A stretch of 64,000 nucleotides of DNA from Thermotogota bacterium (GCA_029551145.1 JAKPGA010000022.1:124001-188000), one strand, 5' to 3'. Positions 48,842-58,278 are shown, counted from the stretch's first letter. Notes: generated by a model not told the origin, from the letters alone. Made by a program: numbers and translations.

Positions 48842-49633
48842 TTGTTGTACATAGGCACAAGTGGATATTATTTTTCAGACTGGATTGGTACGGTATATCC
48901 TGAAGATTTGTCCAAGAGTCAGCTGCTGAAGTACTATGCATCTGTATGGAAGTTTGATGCGGTCGAGCTCAATTTCACCTATTACACCATTCCCAGTTAC
49001 AAAACAGTGGTATCGATGCTCAGGAAAACTCCTCAGACATTTGTTTTCTCGGTGAAAATGCCAGGCTCTGTGACTCACGAAGGCTGGAAGAATCTCATAC
49101 TCCCAGAGGATGACATAGAAAAAACCTTGTCCGCGCTACAGCCCATGATCTCAGAAAATAGGCTCAAGATAATACTTGCACAGTTCCCGTACGCTTTCCG
49201 CTATTGTGATGACAATCTGCAGTATCTTCAGAGACTGAGAAACATGGTCAAAGAACCGTTAGCTATTGAATTCAGACATCGCTCCTGGGACAATGAAAAG
49301 GTTTATGAGTTCCTGAGTTCATCAGGTCTATCTTTCGTGATAGTCGATGAACCACGGATGAAGGAACTGTTTCCATACAAGCCCATAAAGACATCGCGGA
49401 TCTCATATTTTAGATTTCACGGTAGAAATGAGAAGTGGTTTTATTCATCAACTGAGCGATATGACTACGATTATTCTGAAGAAGAGCTCAGGGTCTTCTC
49501 AGATGACATCGCTAAAATGTTGAAGGAATCGCAAGATGTGTTTGTCTTTTTCAACAACTGCTACCGTGGTAAAGCCCTCCAAAATGCCTTAACTCTGCGA
49601 TCCATCTTAGAGAATACTGTTTTGAGAAGTTGA
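48842..49633 (+). CDS. DUF72 family protein (YecE-like)
   Basis: The 263-residue protein has a TIM-barrel-like DUF72 pattern: LYIGTSGYYFSDWIGTVYP near 2-20, FDAVELNFTYYTIPS near 39-53, FVFSVKMPGSVTHEGW near 65-80, LAIEFRHRSWDNEKVYEFL near 139-157, YFRFHGRNEKWFYS near 189-202 and VFVFFNNCYRGKALQNA near 235-251. The biochemical function is not established. TTG at 48842 is six bases after AGGGGGA; the longer frame would overlap nfo. Confidence 0.88.
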   Translation: MLYIGTSGYYFSDWIGTVYPEDLSKSQLLKYYASVWKFDAVELNFTYYTIPSYKTVVSMLRKTPQTFVFSVKMPGSVTHEGWKNLILPEDDIEKTLSALQPMISENRLKIILAQFPYAFRYCDDNLQYLQRLRNMVKEPLAIEFRHRSWDNEKVYEFLSSSGLSFVIVDEPRMKELFPYKPIKTSRISYFRFHGRNEKWFYSSTERYDYDYSEEELRVFSDDIAKMLKESQDVFVFFNNCYRGKALQNALTLRSILENTVLRS

Positions 49634-49740
49634 TTTTGCAAATAAAGATTCGATAAGTATGTGTTGAGTTGTCATAAGATCGACGCATTTCACACCTAAG
49701 CAAATGCTCATTATAAACACAAAGAAAGAAAAAGATCAAT

Positions 49741-49769
49741 TTGACATAACTAAGTTTGGTCTATATAAT
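49741..49769 (+). promoter_or_regulatory. Consensus promoter of acpP
   Basis: TTGACA at 49741-49746 and TATAAT at 49764-49769 are separated by exactly 17 bases, a perfect match to the housekeeping consensus, 34 bases before the acpP ATG. Confidence 0.9.
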
Positions 49770-49803
49770 TCCTTTCGAACACTCTTATGAAGGAGGTAAG
49801 GTT

Positions 49804-50043
49804 ATGGATAGGAAGACAGTTGTGCAAAAAGTGACACAGGTGATATCTGAAAAGTTAGGTGTTGATGAAAAGCAAATAACCGAAACAAGCAAACTCATGG
49901 ATGATTTGAACGCAGATTCTCTCGATCTCGTTGATTTGGTTATGGCCGTAGAGGAAGAATTTGGAGTGAAAATAGCAGACTCTGATCTTGAAAAAATCTC
50001 CACAGTGAAAGACGTTGTTGACTATATTATGTCGAGATCATAA
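49804..50043 (+). CDS. acpP: Acyl carrier protein
   Basis: The 79-residue acidic four-helix protein carries growing fatty acyl chains on a 4'-phosphopantetheine arm. The attachment motif DLNADSLDLVDLVMAVEEEF has its modified Ser near residue 39. ATG at 49804 follows AAGGAGGTAAG. It is monocistronic, without fab genes near it, and has a perfect consensus promoter, which agrees with the high level expected for this protein. Confidence 0.96.
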   Translation: MDRKTVVQKVTQVISEKLGVDEKQITETSKLMDDLNADSLDLVDLVMAVEEEFGVKIADSDLEKISTVKDVVDYIMSRS

Positions 50044-50048
50044 ATACT

Positions 50049-51065
50049 TCAGGGGGACCTTCCCCTGAGGTTTATCAAGAAAAGCTCTTCTGAGTCAGTA
50101 CACAACACCGCCAGTTCAGACTGTGAGATTTGAACAAGGTCAATTGCGTAGGAACCAACTTTGATTGTCTGTACCTCATCGGTCTTAGTATCAACCAGAT
50201 AGATCTCACCGGGAAGATGATTCAGAAGGACAACTTTCTCGTCCATGTACAGCACTCGATGAGCGACATTTGGTAATGAAATCCTTTTAAGAACCTTTCC
50301 ATCATAAGAAACCAAAGTCATGACAGGATCGAGCAAACTGGTAGTAGCTATGTAGTTGTTTGCCAGCACCATATCTTTGGCATAATCTGACAGATTCACA
50401 CGCCACAGTTCATTGTCATTCTTCAGACACACAACAATACCATCTGCATAACCCAGAATGTAAGAAAAACCATCTTTTTCAGCATATTTCACGGGATTCT
50501 TCAGATTGGAGACTTTGACAATCTTTTTGCTACCGCCAACCCTTTCGTATGTCCTATCTGTGTCAAAATAATAAAGGTACAATAACTCATCGTTTATGAC
50601 TTCAAAGTACAACGAAGCCGATTGAAAGACGTACTTTTCCTCTTTTTCAAGCGTAAGACAATTAATTCGATAAACAGATTTATCGCCTGAACAAGCAACG
50701 TAGACTCTGTTGTTTGAAAACTTCAAAGTTGTTGGATAAGGTCCGACGTCTACCTTCTTAATCAGTCTGCCGAAGATTGTGTAAACCATAACAGAGGCTT
50801 TGTAATAATCCGAGATGAAAATCATACCGGCATGATGAACAGCATTCACCGGATATGATAGACCAACACTTATTTCACTGACAAACTTGCCTTCAGAAGT
50901 TAAAACAAGCACCGAGGCTGGCTTTGACCTTGTAAGACAGATTATTCCGTCTCTGAAAGAGATTCTTGAGTATCCCGGACCTACATAGACACTCTGCGTT
51001 TCGTAACCATATGCACTGCAACAGATCAGCAGAAGGACAAGCAAATTTGGTACGAGTTTTTTCAC
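50049..51065 (-). CDS. Exported protein with beta-propeller-like repeats, last gene of the mur operon
   Basis: The 338-residue protein has a signal peptide (KKLVPNLLVLLLICCSAYG; a lipobox-like LLICC may allow lipidation) followed by repeated units resembling NHL/YVTN propeller blades, with motifs such as GLSYPVNAVHHAGMIFISDY, VGPYPTTLKFSNNRVYVAC and VGSYAIDLVQISQSELAVLC. No enzyme motif is visible. GTG at 51065 overlaps the mraY stop (GTGA). The role is unknown; position suggests an envelope or peptidoglycan-associated function. A hairpin, TCAGGGG with CCCCTGA (about 50049-50068), overlaps its stop codon. Confidence 0.68.
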   Translation of the reverse strand: MKKLVPNLLVLLLICCSAYGYETQSVYVGPGYSRISFRDGIICLTRSKPASVLVLTSEGKFVSEISVGLSYPVNAVHHAGMIFISDYYKASVMVYTIFGRLIKKVDVGPYPTTLKFSNNRVYVACSGDKSVYRINCLTLEKEEKYVFQSASLYFEVINDELLYLYYFDTDRTYERVGGSKKIVKVSNLKNPVKYAEKDGFSYILGYADGIVVCLKNDNELWRVNLSDYAKDMVLANNYIATTSLLDPVMTLVSYDGKVLKRISLPNVAHRVLYMDEKVVLLNHLPGEIYLVDTKTDEVQTIKVGSYAIDLVQISQSELAVLCTDSEELFLINLRGRSP

Positions 51066-51979
51066 ACGGATTGTGCCCCCAACAAGGTGAATAATGCGAC
51101 TGTGAGGTTTATTAAGGAGAAGATCTGGACGATTCTTTCTTCCTTCCATCCAATCAGCTCAAAATGATGGTGAATGGGGGACATCTTGAAAATTCTCCTT
51201 TTGAACAGCTTGAAGCTACTCACCTGCAAGATAACACTCAAAGTCTCCAAAACAAGAATTGGCGCAAAACATATTAAGAACAACTCAGTTGAGGTTTTGA
51301 CTGCTACGGTTCCGAGTAAAGCTCCGAGAGCGAGAGATCCTGTATCACCCATGAAAACCTTGGCCGGTTTTATATTGTAAAAAAGAAAGGCCATAACGGC
51401 AACAGATATGTACAGTAGAGAATTTGATCCTCTGCCCAGAAAGAACCAGTATGGCAATGAAGCAGTGAGAAAAACGCTCCCCAGAAGCCCATCCAAGCCG
51501 TCTGTTAAGTTAGCGGCGTTGCTGAAACCAACAATAATCAACACAGCAAATGCGGGGTACAGATATCCTAAATCCACGAAAACTTGCGAGAAAGGTATTC
51601 GAACTGTGCTTTGATGATGTCCCATCAAAGTGTACACGAGAACTGAGCAAATCACCTGGAGCAGAAATTTCTGCCAGGCACGTATTCCAAGGGACTTCCT
51701 CCACTTTATGCCCGCATAGTCATCGAGAAATCCGATCAGACCGAACAGGATCAGGCTCAGCATTTCTACTATCTCTCTGGACAGAAATGCCAAAACAGCC
51801 GCTATCACAACAAAGAGTATTCCGCCCATTGTTGGTGTACCGGCCTTATAGCCATGCAAATCAGGTCCATCTTCACGAATGAACTTTCCAACTTTTCTTA
51901 CCCTGAGAAACCTAATGAAGAAAGGATAAAGACCAAGAGAAAGTGCAAAACCCACTATTGCATATCCAATGAAAGTCAC
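51062..51979 (-). CDS. mraY: Phospho-N-acetylmuramoyl-pentapeptide transferase
   Basis: The 305-residue membrane enzyme transfers phospho-MurNAc-pentapeptide to undecaprenyl phosphate, forming lipid I. Conserved cytoplasmic loops are GTPTMGGILFV near 47-57, GFLDDYAGIKW near 82-92 (Asp-Asp pair), FSNAANLTDGLDGL near 153-166, PAKVFMGDTGSLALG near 210-224 and SPIHHHFELIGWKE near 271-284. About ten membrane segments are visible. ATG overlaps the murF stop. Confidence 0.96.
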   Translation of the reverse strand: MTFIGYAIVGFALSLGLYPFFIRFLRVRKVGKFIREDGPDLHGYKAGTPTMGGILFVVIAAVLAFLSREIVEMLSLILFGLIGFLDDYAGIKWRKSLGIRAWQKFLLQVICSVLVYTLMGHHQSTVRIPFSQVFVDLGYLYPAFAVLIIVGFSNAANLTDGLDGLLGSVFLTASLPYWFFLGRGSNSLLYISVAVMAFLFYNIKPAKVFMGDTGSLALGALLGTVAVKTSTELFLICFAPILVLETLSVILQVSSFKLFKRRIFKMSPIHHHFELIGWKEERIVQIFSLINLTVALFTLLGAQSV

Positions 51980-53238
51980 TTACTTCCCTCCATGTACTTT
52001 TCGAGGACCTTTTCGATTTGAACTGCCCGTGAAGCTTTGAACAACACTACGTCCTGTGGTTGAAGAATTTTCCTCAAAAACAAAACAACTTGCTCGGCAT
52101 CGTCTGTTCTTAGAATCTCTTTTGAGCATGACATGAAATCAATCTCGTGATCAGAATTATAAACTATAACACCATCAAGAGCTTCTAACATTTTGCCGAG
52201 TTCTTGATGGGTCTGTGCAGAATAAACACCTTGTTCCTTGATCGATCCCACTACGGCGAATGAACGTTTGCCGAGTTTTCTCAGTGTCTCGATCGCGACC
52301 CTAAAAGATTCAAGACTCGCGTTATAACAGTCGTCGATCACAATGATATCCCTGTGCTTGAAAACCTTGAATCTACCTTGCACAGGGGAGAAATTCTCTA
52401 TCAAATCCTTATTGTAATTAACCTTGATCAAGTCGAGAACCGCCAGAACTGCAGCGATATTCGTCAACTGGCCCGTGTTCCAAATGGATTTGAGGTTGAA
52501 CTCCACAGTCTCACTGGCTGTTTTGTAAGCCGCAGTAGTAGAAAGATCATGATAACAATAATCTAAGAGCTGATAATCACCCTTACGATAACCAAATGTT
52601 ACCAAAAACGGTGTTGAGATTTTCCGAAGAATTCTTTCATCGTTTATAACAACAGCGGTTCCGTTAGGTCTCATCTTTCCGATTATCTGAAGTTTCCCCT
52701 CCAGAATTGCTTGATCGTTCCCTGCTACACCGCGGTGAGCTGATCCCACATTCAAAAGGACAGATACGTCAGGCTGGGCCATTTCGCACAGCTTCGCAAT
52801 ATCACCAAACTTATTCATCGCCATTTCAAGAACTAAATATCTTTCTCCATGATAGTGATTGATTATCGACAGGGGCAGACCAATCTCTGTGTTGAAGTTA
52901 CCAGGGTTAGCAAAACAGTTCTCTTTCCCGATGGATTGAGAGATCAGTTCTTTCGTCGTTGTCTTGCCATTTGAACCAGTTATTCCTATCACAAATGGTT
53001 TGTATTTTTGCACCTTATCTCGTGCCGTGTTTATGAGAAAATCTACTGTATTTTCAACTTTTATCAATTGACTTGCTGGTGCATCAACCTCTTTTTCCAC
53101 AACAGCATACTTTGCACCCTTAAAAAGTGCATCTTGAACATAAAAATGCCCATCGGTTTTCTCTCCCCTGATTGCAACAAAGATACAACCAGGTGTGACT
53201 TTTCTTGAGTCTATGACAAAATCACATTCATCATACAT
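51976..53238 (-). CDS. murF: UDP-MurNAc-tripeptide--D-Ala-D-Ala ligase
   Basis: The 420-residue cytoplasmic Mur ligase adds D-Ala-D-Ala to the precursor. ATP motif GITGSNGKTTTKEL is near residues 85-98, EMAMNKFGDI near 140-149, VLLNVGSAHRG near 162-172, and the central DDCYNASLESF near 295-305. The N-terminal UDP-binding domain begins DECDFVIDSRKVTPGCIFVAI. ATG overlaps murE, and mraY overlaps its stop, so the three genes form one transcript. Confidence 0.95.
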   Translation of the reverse strand: MYDECDFVIDSRKVTPGCIFVAIRGEKTDGHFYVQDALFKGAKYAVVEKEVDAPASQLIKVENTVDFLINTARDKVQKYKPFVIGITGSNGKTTTKELISQSIGKENCFANPGNFNTEIGLPLSIINHYHGERYLVLEMAMNKFGDIAKLCEMAQPDVSVLLNVGSAHRGVAGNDQAILEGKLQIIGKMRPNGTAVVINDERILRKISTPFLVTFGYRKGDYQLLDYCYHDLSTTAAYKTASETVEFNLKSIWNTGQLTNIAAVLAVLDLIKVNYNKDLIENFSPVQGRFKVFKHRDIIVIDDCYNASLESFRVAIETLRKLGKRSFAVVGSIKEQGVYSAQTHQELGKMLEALDGVIVYNSDHEIDFMSCSKEILRTDDAEQVVLFLRKILQPQDVVLFKASRAVQIEKVLEKYMEGSK

Positions 53239-54712
53239 GTCTCTTGTCCTTTTCGTACTCCCTCAGGATTATCTTTTTGATTTCTTCGGCATCCTTGAAA
53301 GGTACCTTTTTCTCATCGCTGAATATTTGGTATTCCTCGTGTCCTCTACCGGCCACTATAACCATATCTCCACGATTGGCCAATGTTAATGCAGTTTCTA
53401 TGGCCTCGCGCCTATCGGCTATCACCAAGTAGGGCGCCCCTGCGGGTACGCCTTTTTCAACTTCCAACAGAATTTCCTCTGCGTCTTCACCTCTGGGATC
53501 ATCGGTTGTAATAATGCTTACATCGGAATATTTACAAACAACCTCAGCCATCATCGGCCTTTTGCCTTTATCGGCTTGACCACCAGCACCAAAAACCGTT
53601 ATTATTCTGCCAGATGCAAGTTTCTTAGCAGTTATCAGAGTCTTCTCGAGCGCGTCTGGGCTGTGAGCAAAATCAACGACAATATCGATACCAAGTAAAG
53701 TCCCTTCTCTGATGAACTGAAATCTTCCATCCACACCTTCAAAGGTTTTGACCGCTTCCACAACTGATTTCGCATCGTATCCAAGCTCAACAAGCCCTGC
53801 AATAACAAGCGCCGCATTATACGCGTTGTGCAAGCCCGGGATATTTATCTGGCACTCAAAGGTGCCGTGGCGGGATTCAAGAGAGAATTTTGTTCCATAC
53901 CTCTGAATATCTATGTCGACTATTCTGTAGTCACTTTTTGGAGATATCCCATATATGATCTTTTTGACTTTTTTATTCAGAAGATGCTCATACTCATCAC
54001 TTATTAAAGCTACACCAGAATCTTTCAGCAAATCAAAAATGTGGAGCTTGGTTTTCACATAATCTTCAAAAGTCTGATGATAATCAAGGTGGTCCCGTGT
54101 GATATTTGTAAGAGCTGCTATATCAAATCTGATTCCTTCGACCCTTTTCATCGCAAGAGAATGTGACGACACTTCCATAACAAAATGAGTTCCACCTCTG
54201 TCCACAGTAGTTCTCATAGCCCTAAGGATCTCAATAGCGCCGGGTGTTGTGTTGTCGTGATGGAACCGATTTTCACCAAGTATATCGTAGTAAACCGTAC
54301 CGAGCATGCTCCCCTGACTCTCAAGTAGGTTTAGAACATGATGGAACAAGTGGACCGAGGTAGTCTTGCCATTCGTTCCAGTGACACCGATGGTGATCAA
54401 ATCATCAAATGGATATCCAAAAAAGCGAGCAGCCAAGAGTGCCTCGGCGAGTCTGGTATCACTCACCAGAACATGAGGGAAATTCAACTGAATGGGACGT
54501 TCAACTACCAAAAACGAAGCACCTTTTTTAATTATCTCCGGTACGATGTCGTGCGAATCGAATCTGCTACCCTTGTGACATATGAAAAGATTGCCTGTTG
54601 CTACCTCTGTTGATCTATTCGTCAAGCCGGTTATCTGCAACTCACCCTGTCCATTCAAAGAGAGACTCAGGACTATGTCATTGACTGCCTTCACGAGCTC
54701 TCGAACGATCAT
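53231..54712 (-). CDS. murE: UDP-MurNAc-tripeptide ligase MurE, probably lysine-type
   Basis: The 493-residue ligase adds the third peptide residue. ATP motif GVTGTNGKTTSVHL is near residues 107-120, MEVSSHSLAMKRV near 172-184, NITRDHLDYHQTFEDY near 194-209 and the C-terminal substrate motif TTDDPRGED near 410. Meso-diaminopimelate enzymes carry DNPR here; DDPR is found in the Thermotoga lysine-adding enzyme, so lysine is the likely substrate. ATG at 54712 is preceded by AGAGGTGG; the upstream frame has no ribosome site. First gene of murE-murF-mraY. Confidence 0.94.
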   Translation of the reverse strand: MIVRELVKAVNDIVLSLSLNGQGELQITGLTNRSTEVATGNLFICHKGSRFDSHDIVPEIIKKGASFLVVERPIQLNFPHVLVSDTRLAEALLAARFFGYPFDDLITIGVTGTNGKTTSVHLFHHVLNLLESQGSMLGTVYYDILGENRFHHDNTTPGAIEILRAMRTTVDRGGTHFVMEVSSHSLAMKRVEGIRFDIAALTNITRDHLDYHQTFEDYVKTKLHIFDLLKDSGVALISDEYEHLLNKKVKKIIYGISPKSDYRIVDIDIQRYGTKFSLESRHGTFECQINIPGLHNAYNAALVIAGLVELGYDAKSVVEAVKTFEGVDGRFQFIREGTLLGIDIVVDFAHSPDALEKTLITAKKLASGRIITVFGAGGQADKGKRPMMAEVVCKYSDVSIITTDDPRGEDAEEILLEVEKGVPAGAPYLVIADRREAIETALTLANRGDMVIVAGRGHEEYQIFSDEKKVPFKDAEEIKKIILREYEKDKRHV

Positions 54713-54734
54713 CGTACCACCTCTTGTCAGTGCT

Positions 54735-54763
54735 ATTCTATCACCCACCATCAACCTTGACAA
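54735..54763 (-). promoter_or_regulatory. Promoter of the murE operon
   Basis: TTGTCA (minus 54763-54758) and TAGAAT (54740-54735) are separated by 17 bases. The -35 box overlaps the -35 box of the divergent hrcA promoter. The predicted start lies about 16 bases before the murE ATG. Confidence 0.7.
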
Positions 54764-54785
54764 GGTTTGTACTCTGTGATATGCT
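54757..54785 (+). promoter_or_regulatory. Promoter of the hrcA operon
   Basis: TTGACA at 54757-54762 and TATGCT at 54780-54785 are separated by 17 bases. The predicted start falls in the CIRCE element, so HrcA bound there would block initiation. Confidence 0.75.
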
Positions 54786-54789
54786 AAAA

Positions 54790-54816
54790 TTAGCACTCGG
54801 GAGTGGTGAGTGATAA
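54790..54816 (+). promoter_or_regulatory. CIRCE operator
   Basis: TTAGCACTC (54790-54798), a 9-base spacer, and GAGTGATAA (54808-54816) match the HrcA operator consensus TTAGCACTC-N9-GAGTGCTAA with one changed base (A for C in the right arm). The spacer and right arm also carry the hrcA ribosome site, so the operator overlaps both start point and translation signals. Confidence 0.95.
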
Positions 54817-54817
54817 A

Positions 54818-55843
54818 ATGAAAAGGGAAGCAAGGATAAATGAGCGACAGAAGAAAATTCTTTATTGTGTTGTTAGGGAATACATACTCACCAAGAAGCC
54901 TGTTAGCTCAGAGCGTGTTCTTGAGGCTTCTGATGTTTCATGCAGCAGTGCAACTGTGAGGAACGATCTCAGAAAGCTCGAGTACCTTGGTTATCTTCAA
55001 CAGCCTCACACCTCCGCTGGAAGAATACCAACAGACAAAGGCTATCGTTTCTACATCGATGAGACATTGAGCCTTATAAAGGTGTACGCTCAACATTCAG
55101 CCTCTGTTCATTCGAAATATCCAATGACCTTTGGTGATATGGAGAAAATCCTGGTGGGTGCAGCGATGGCTCTCTCGCGCATTACAAAGGGAGCAGTTAT
55201 TCTTGAAAAGCCAGCTATAGACAAATTAAGAATACTCAGAATATCTATCGCGCCAATAACTAAGACTTACAACGTAATATCGCTAATAACAGAACTTGGA
55301 TTGGTCAAATTCATACCTTTTAGAACCTTCTACGAAATAGATTATCTGTCTTTAGAAAATCTGATGAACGAACTTTTGAAAGGGTATACGATCGAAAACG
55401 TAAGTGATAGAAAGCTTGAAACTGCTGTAGATCAGTACCTTTTGGATCTCTCAGAGCATCTGGTAAATGCCTTGAGAGAAGATTCATCAAGTAATTTGGT
55501 GAAGGTTGGTATTGATACTCTCATAAATGGTGAGTATTTCAACATAGATGAAATACGAAGGTTATCGAACTTCTTCGCCGATGATATATCATTGAAAAAG
55601 ATACTTCTGAATATCGAGCAACTCCCAAAAATCTTAGTGGGATCTGAACATGGTATTCCAGGTCTGGAGAATTTCGCAATCTTTGTAGACGGGTACAGGA
55701 AAGAGGAAAAACTGATGGGCAGAGTCATGGTGATAACATCCAAGGTAGTGAAATACGAGGATATAGTCAATTCACTGAGATACATGGTAAGCCGACTCAC
55801 CGAATATTTCACAGTTGCAACCAGAGAGGAGGGAAAAAGATGA
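54818..55843 (+). CDS. hrcA: Heat-inducible repressor HrcA
   Basis: The 341-residue repressor binds CIRCE and is kept active by GroE. The N-terminal winged helix ERQKKILYCVVREYI near 8-22 with SCSSATVRNDLRKLEYLGYL near 41-60 and HTSAGRIPTDKGYRFYID near 63-80 is diagnostic. The rest is the GAF-like dimerisation/insert region, ending in the YFTVATREE segment. ATG at 54818 is two bases after the CIRCE right arm, so the gene is autoregulated. Overlaps grpE (ATGA). Confidence 0.97.
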   Translation: MKREARINERQKKILYCVVREYILTKKPVSSERVLEASDVSCSSATVRNDLRKLEYLGYLQQPHTSAGRIPTDKGYRFYIDETLSLIKVYAQHSASVHSKYPMTFGDMEKILVGAAMALSRITKGAVILEKPAIDKLRILRISIAPITKTYNVISLITELGLVKFIPFRTFYEIDYLSLENLMNELLKGYTIENVSDRKLETAVDQYLLDLSEHLVNALREDSSSNLVKVGIDTLINGEYFNIDEIRRLSNFFADDISLKKILLNIEQLPKILVGSEHGIPGLENFAIFVDGYRKEEKLMGRVMVITSKVVKYEDIVNSLRYMVSRLTEYFTVATREEGKR

Positions 55844-56355
55844 ACGACAACGAAAAGCAGGTCACACAGGAGAATCAACAGGATGTTGAGAAGTTACTAA
55901 AAGAGAGAGAAGAACTTTTCACATACTTGAAAGAACTCAAAGCGCAGTTCGAGAATTACAAGAAAGATTCACTCAGGGAAAAAGAACAAGTGATAAAGAA
56001 CGCAAACGAGTACCTACTGACAAAACTCATACCTATACTGGATGACATGGATAGAGCCTTCAAAGAGGTGGAACAATCACATTCCTACAAGAATTTTTAC
56101 AAGGGAATGGAGTTGATCTATAAGAAACTCTGGAAGGTTCTAAACGACGAAGGATTTTTCAAGATAGAAGTTAAAGAGAAATTCGATCCTTTTGAACACG
56201 AAGCAGTTGAGAAGATTGAGACCAAAGAACATGAAGAGTACTCGATACTCAAAGTATTGGAAGATGGTTACAAATACCATGGCAAGATAGTCAAGCCAGT
56301 AAAGGTGCAAGTCGCTGTAAAACCAAGAGGTGGAGAAAGTGCCAAGACAGAGTAA
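55840..56355 (+). CDS. grpE: Nucleotide exchange factor GrpE
   Basis: The 171-residue protein exchanges ADP on DnaK and acts as a thermosensor. A long N-terminal helix (residues 10-60, [12 protein letters not shown]) leads to the four-helix bundle (about 65-115, [18 protein letters not shown]) and the C-terminal beta wing with [19 protein letters not shown] near 123-141 and [17 protein letters not shown] near 148-164. ATG behind GAGGAGGG. It overlaps dnaJ. Confidence 0.96.
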   Translation: MNDNEKQVTQENQQDVEKLLKEREELFTYLKELKAQFENYKKDSLREKEQVIKNANEYLLTKLIPILDDMDRAFKEVEQSHSYKNFYKGMELIYKKLWKVLNDEGFFKIEVKEKFDPFEHEAVEKIETKEHEEYSILKVLEDGYKYHGKIVKPVKVQVAVKPRGGESAKTE

Positions 56356-57445
56356 GGACTATTACGCAATATTGGGTGTCTCCAGAGATGCTTCACAAGA
56401 GGATATAAAGAAAGCATATAAGAAGCTTGTTAAACAATGGCATCCAGATCTGCACCCAGATAACAAGAAAGAAGCAGAGGAGAAATTCAAAGAGATTCAG
56501 GAGGCCTATGAAGTATTGAGCGATCCCCAGAAAAAGGCGATGTATGATCGCTTCGGTTATGTTGGGGAAACCGAGTTCGCACAGCAGAGTTCTGGAGGCC
56601 CTTTCGAAGATGTGTTCAGAGATTTCGAGAGCTTCTTTGGCAGAGATGTATTCGACATATTCTTTGGTGAGCGCGGCAGCGAGGAAAGACAGCAAACGCG
56701 TCGGCGATCTGGTGAAGATATTTCTGTCACAGTAGAGGTGGACTTTGCCGAATCCTTAACAGGGAAGCAAATCCCCATTGAATATGATAGATACGAAAAA
56801 TGCGAACACTGCAACGGTCAAGGTGTCGAACCTGGTAGTGGCTATCAGACTTGCCCACGATGTCATGGAACAGGTGTCATAAGAGAAGAAAGACGAAGCA
56901 TCTTTGGAGTCTTTGTCAGCACAAGAACATGCAACACCTGTGGAGGAACTGGCAAAGTGGTGAAAGAAAAATGCCACATCTGCGGTGGGACTGGTAGGGT
57001 GAAAAAGAGAATCAGAACAACTGTGAATATTCCCGCAGGTGTCTCTGATGGAACAAGATTGAGAATAGAAGGAGCTGGTAATGCCGGATACAATGGCGGC
57101 TCGTATGGCGATCTATATGTAATAGTACACGTGAAACCAGATAAAAGATTCAGAAGACAGGAAGATGATATCTATATTGACGTAACAATAGACTATGTCC
57201 AGGCTATCCTGGGAACGACGATAAAACTTGATCTACCCACTGGTGGTTCAACAATGTTGAGAATACCCGCTGGGACACAACCAGGTAGTATTTTCCGTTT
57301 GAAAGGCGAAGGAGCACCTTCGATCAGAACCGGCAAGCGTGGAGATCTATATGTGACGGTTAACGTGAGAATACCACAGAGTGTCTCCTCAGAAGAGGCA
57401 AAACTTTTGAAAGAACTTGCAAGAATAAGAGGAACGGATATATAA
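56339..57445 (+). CDS. dnaJ: Chaperone DnaJ (Hsp40)
   Basis: The 368-residue co-chaperone has a J domain (residues 5-70, with HPD in WHPDLHPDN near 37), a short Gly/Phe region with [15 protein letters not shown], a zinc domain of four CxxCxGxG repeats ([32 protein letters not shown]) near 145-210, and the C-terminal substrate domain. GTG at 56339 is chosen because AGAGGTGGA stands five bases upstream; GTG at 56330 is within that site. It is the last gene of the CIRCE-controlled operon. dnaK is not in the window. Confidence 0.97.
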   Translation: MPRQSKDYYAILGVSRDASQEDIKKAYKKLVKQWHPDLHPDNKKEAEEKFKEIQEAYEVLSDPQKKAMYDRFGYVGETEFAQQSSGGPFEDVFRDFESFFGRDVFDIFFGERGSEERQQTRRRSGEDISVTVEVDFAESLTGKQIPIEYDRYEKCEHCNGQGVEPGSGYQTCPRCHGTGVIREERRSIFGVFVSTRTCNTCGGTGKVVKEKCHICGGTGRVKKRIRTTVNIPAGVSDGTRLRIEGAGNAGYNGGSYGDLYVIVHVKPDKRFRRQEDDIYIDVTIDYVQAILGTTIKLDLPTGGSTMLRIPAGTQPGSIFRLKGEGAPSIRTGKRGDLYVTVNVRIPQSVSSEEAKLLKELARIRGTDI

Positions 57446-57594
57446 GGAGTATATCGCTAAAACCTCCTGAATTTTAACATCTATTTTCAAATTAGTCCCT
57501 CCAAATTTTCTTTTCTCGTTTTTTCATCTATTTACAACATTATGAGAACATGATAGAATATGATGTAAATATTTCGCAAAAGGGGGCGCATAAG
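57446..57594 (+). promoter_or_regulatory. Intergenic region with promoter of the DUF4912-GH57 genes
   Basis: TTTACA at 57531-57536 and TAGAAT at 57554-57559 are separated by 17 bases, 35 bases before the DUF4912 ATG. Upstream an imperfect AGGAG/CTCCT stem near 57448-57472 with a weak T-rich tail may end the dnaJ transcript. Confidence 0.65.
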
Positions 57595-58278
57595 ATGAAG
57601 CGCCAAGAATTGTTCGACCTTCTTGATAAGCAACCCTCCATACAAGAAGCCAAAGTCCTCGCAAAAAAACTTGGCCTGAAGATCAAAAAAAGAATGAAGA
57701 AGAACGAAGTGTACAGAATCCTCAGAGAATATGCAACCAGACTACAAGAATATGAAGACAGCACTGAGGCTTCAAAGCCGATGGCCTGTGAAAGGGTTGA
57801 GGAACTTCCCAAATCCTATGAGTCCGACAGATTGATACTCCTTCCAGTGAAGCCTCATCTCGTTTACCTTTACTGGGACTTATCACGGCAAACGCATGAG
57901 AAAATGGCTAAGACTGGTAATGTTGTCGTGAGGTTGTACGATGTAACCTATATCATATTCGATGGCAAGAACGCTCACAGGGTTTTTGAAGCAGGTGTGG
58001 ATCTTGGTATTTGCCGAAATTATTATTTTCACGTTCCTTGTGCAAACGCTGATTACATAGCTGAGATTGGTTACAAAGAACGGGAAAACTTTGTACCAGT
58101 TCTCAGATCGAACCTGTGTAAGACACCTTCTGACTCTCCATCCACAACAAGCAGGCAAAGATGGTTTGTCAAGGGTAAAAAACAAGTTGTCACCATGGGA
58201 GAGACATTGATACAACCTGTCGAGCGCATAAATGCTTTTAGTCCCACAAATGCTGTTTCTGGTGGTGATAAGCAATGA
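57595..58278 (+). CDS. DUF4912 domain protein
   Basis: The 227-residue protein has a basic N-terminal helical region (KKLGLKIKKRMKKNEVYRILREYA near 25-48, a SAP/Rho-N-like helical pair) and a DUF4912 beta domain (about 75-190, LPVKPHLVYLYWDLS near 83-97 and RNYYFHVPCANADYIAEIGY near 142-161), a fold like carbohydrate-binding sandwiches. The C-terminus is Ser/Thr-rich. ATG at 57595 is eight bases after AGGGGG; its stop overlaps the GH57 start. Linkage suggests a role in glycogen metabolism. Confidence 0.8.
   Translation: MKRQELFDLLDKQPSIQEAKVLAKKLGLKIKKRMKKNEVYRILREYATRLQEYEDSTEASKPMACERVEELPKSYESDRLILLPVKPHLVYLYWDLSRQTHEKMAKTGNVVVRLYDVTYIIFDGKNAHRVFEAGVDLGICRNYYFHVPCANADYIAEIGYKERENFVPVLRSNLCKTPSDSPSTTSRQRWFVKGKKQVVTMGETLIQPVERINAFSPTNAVSGGDKQ

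Noticed and set aside
50044-50075. Terminator for acpP
   Set aside because: The GGGGA/TCCCC stem overlaps the stop of the convergent gene and no U-run follows on the plus strand, so termination is not supported.
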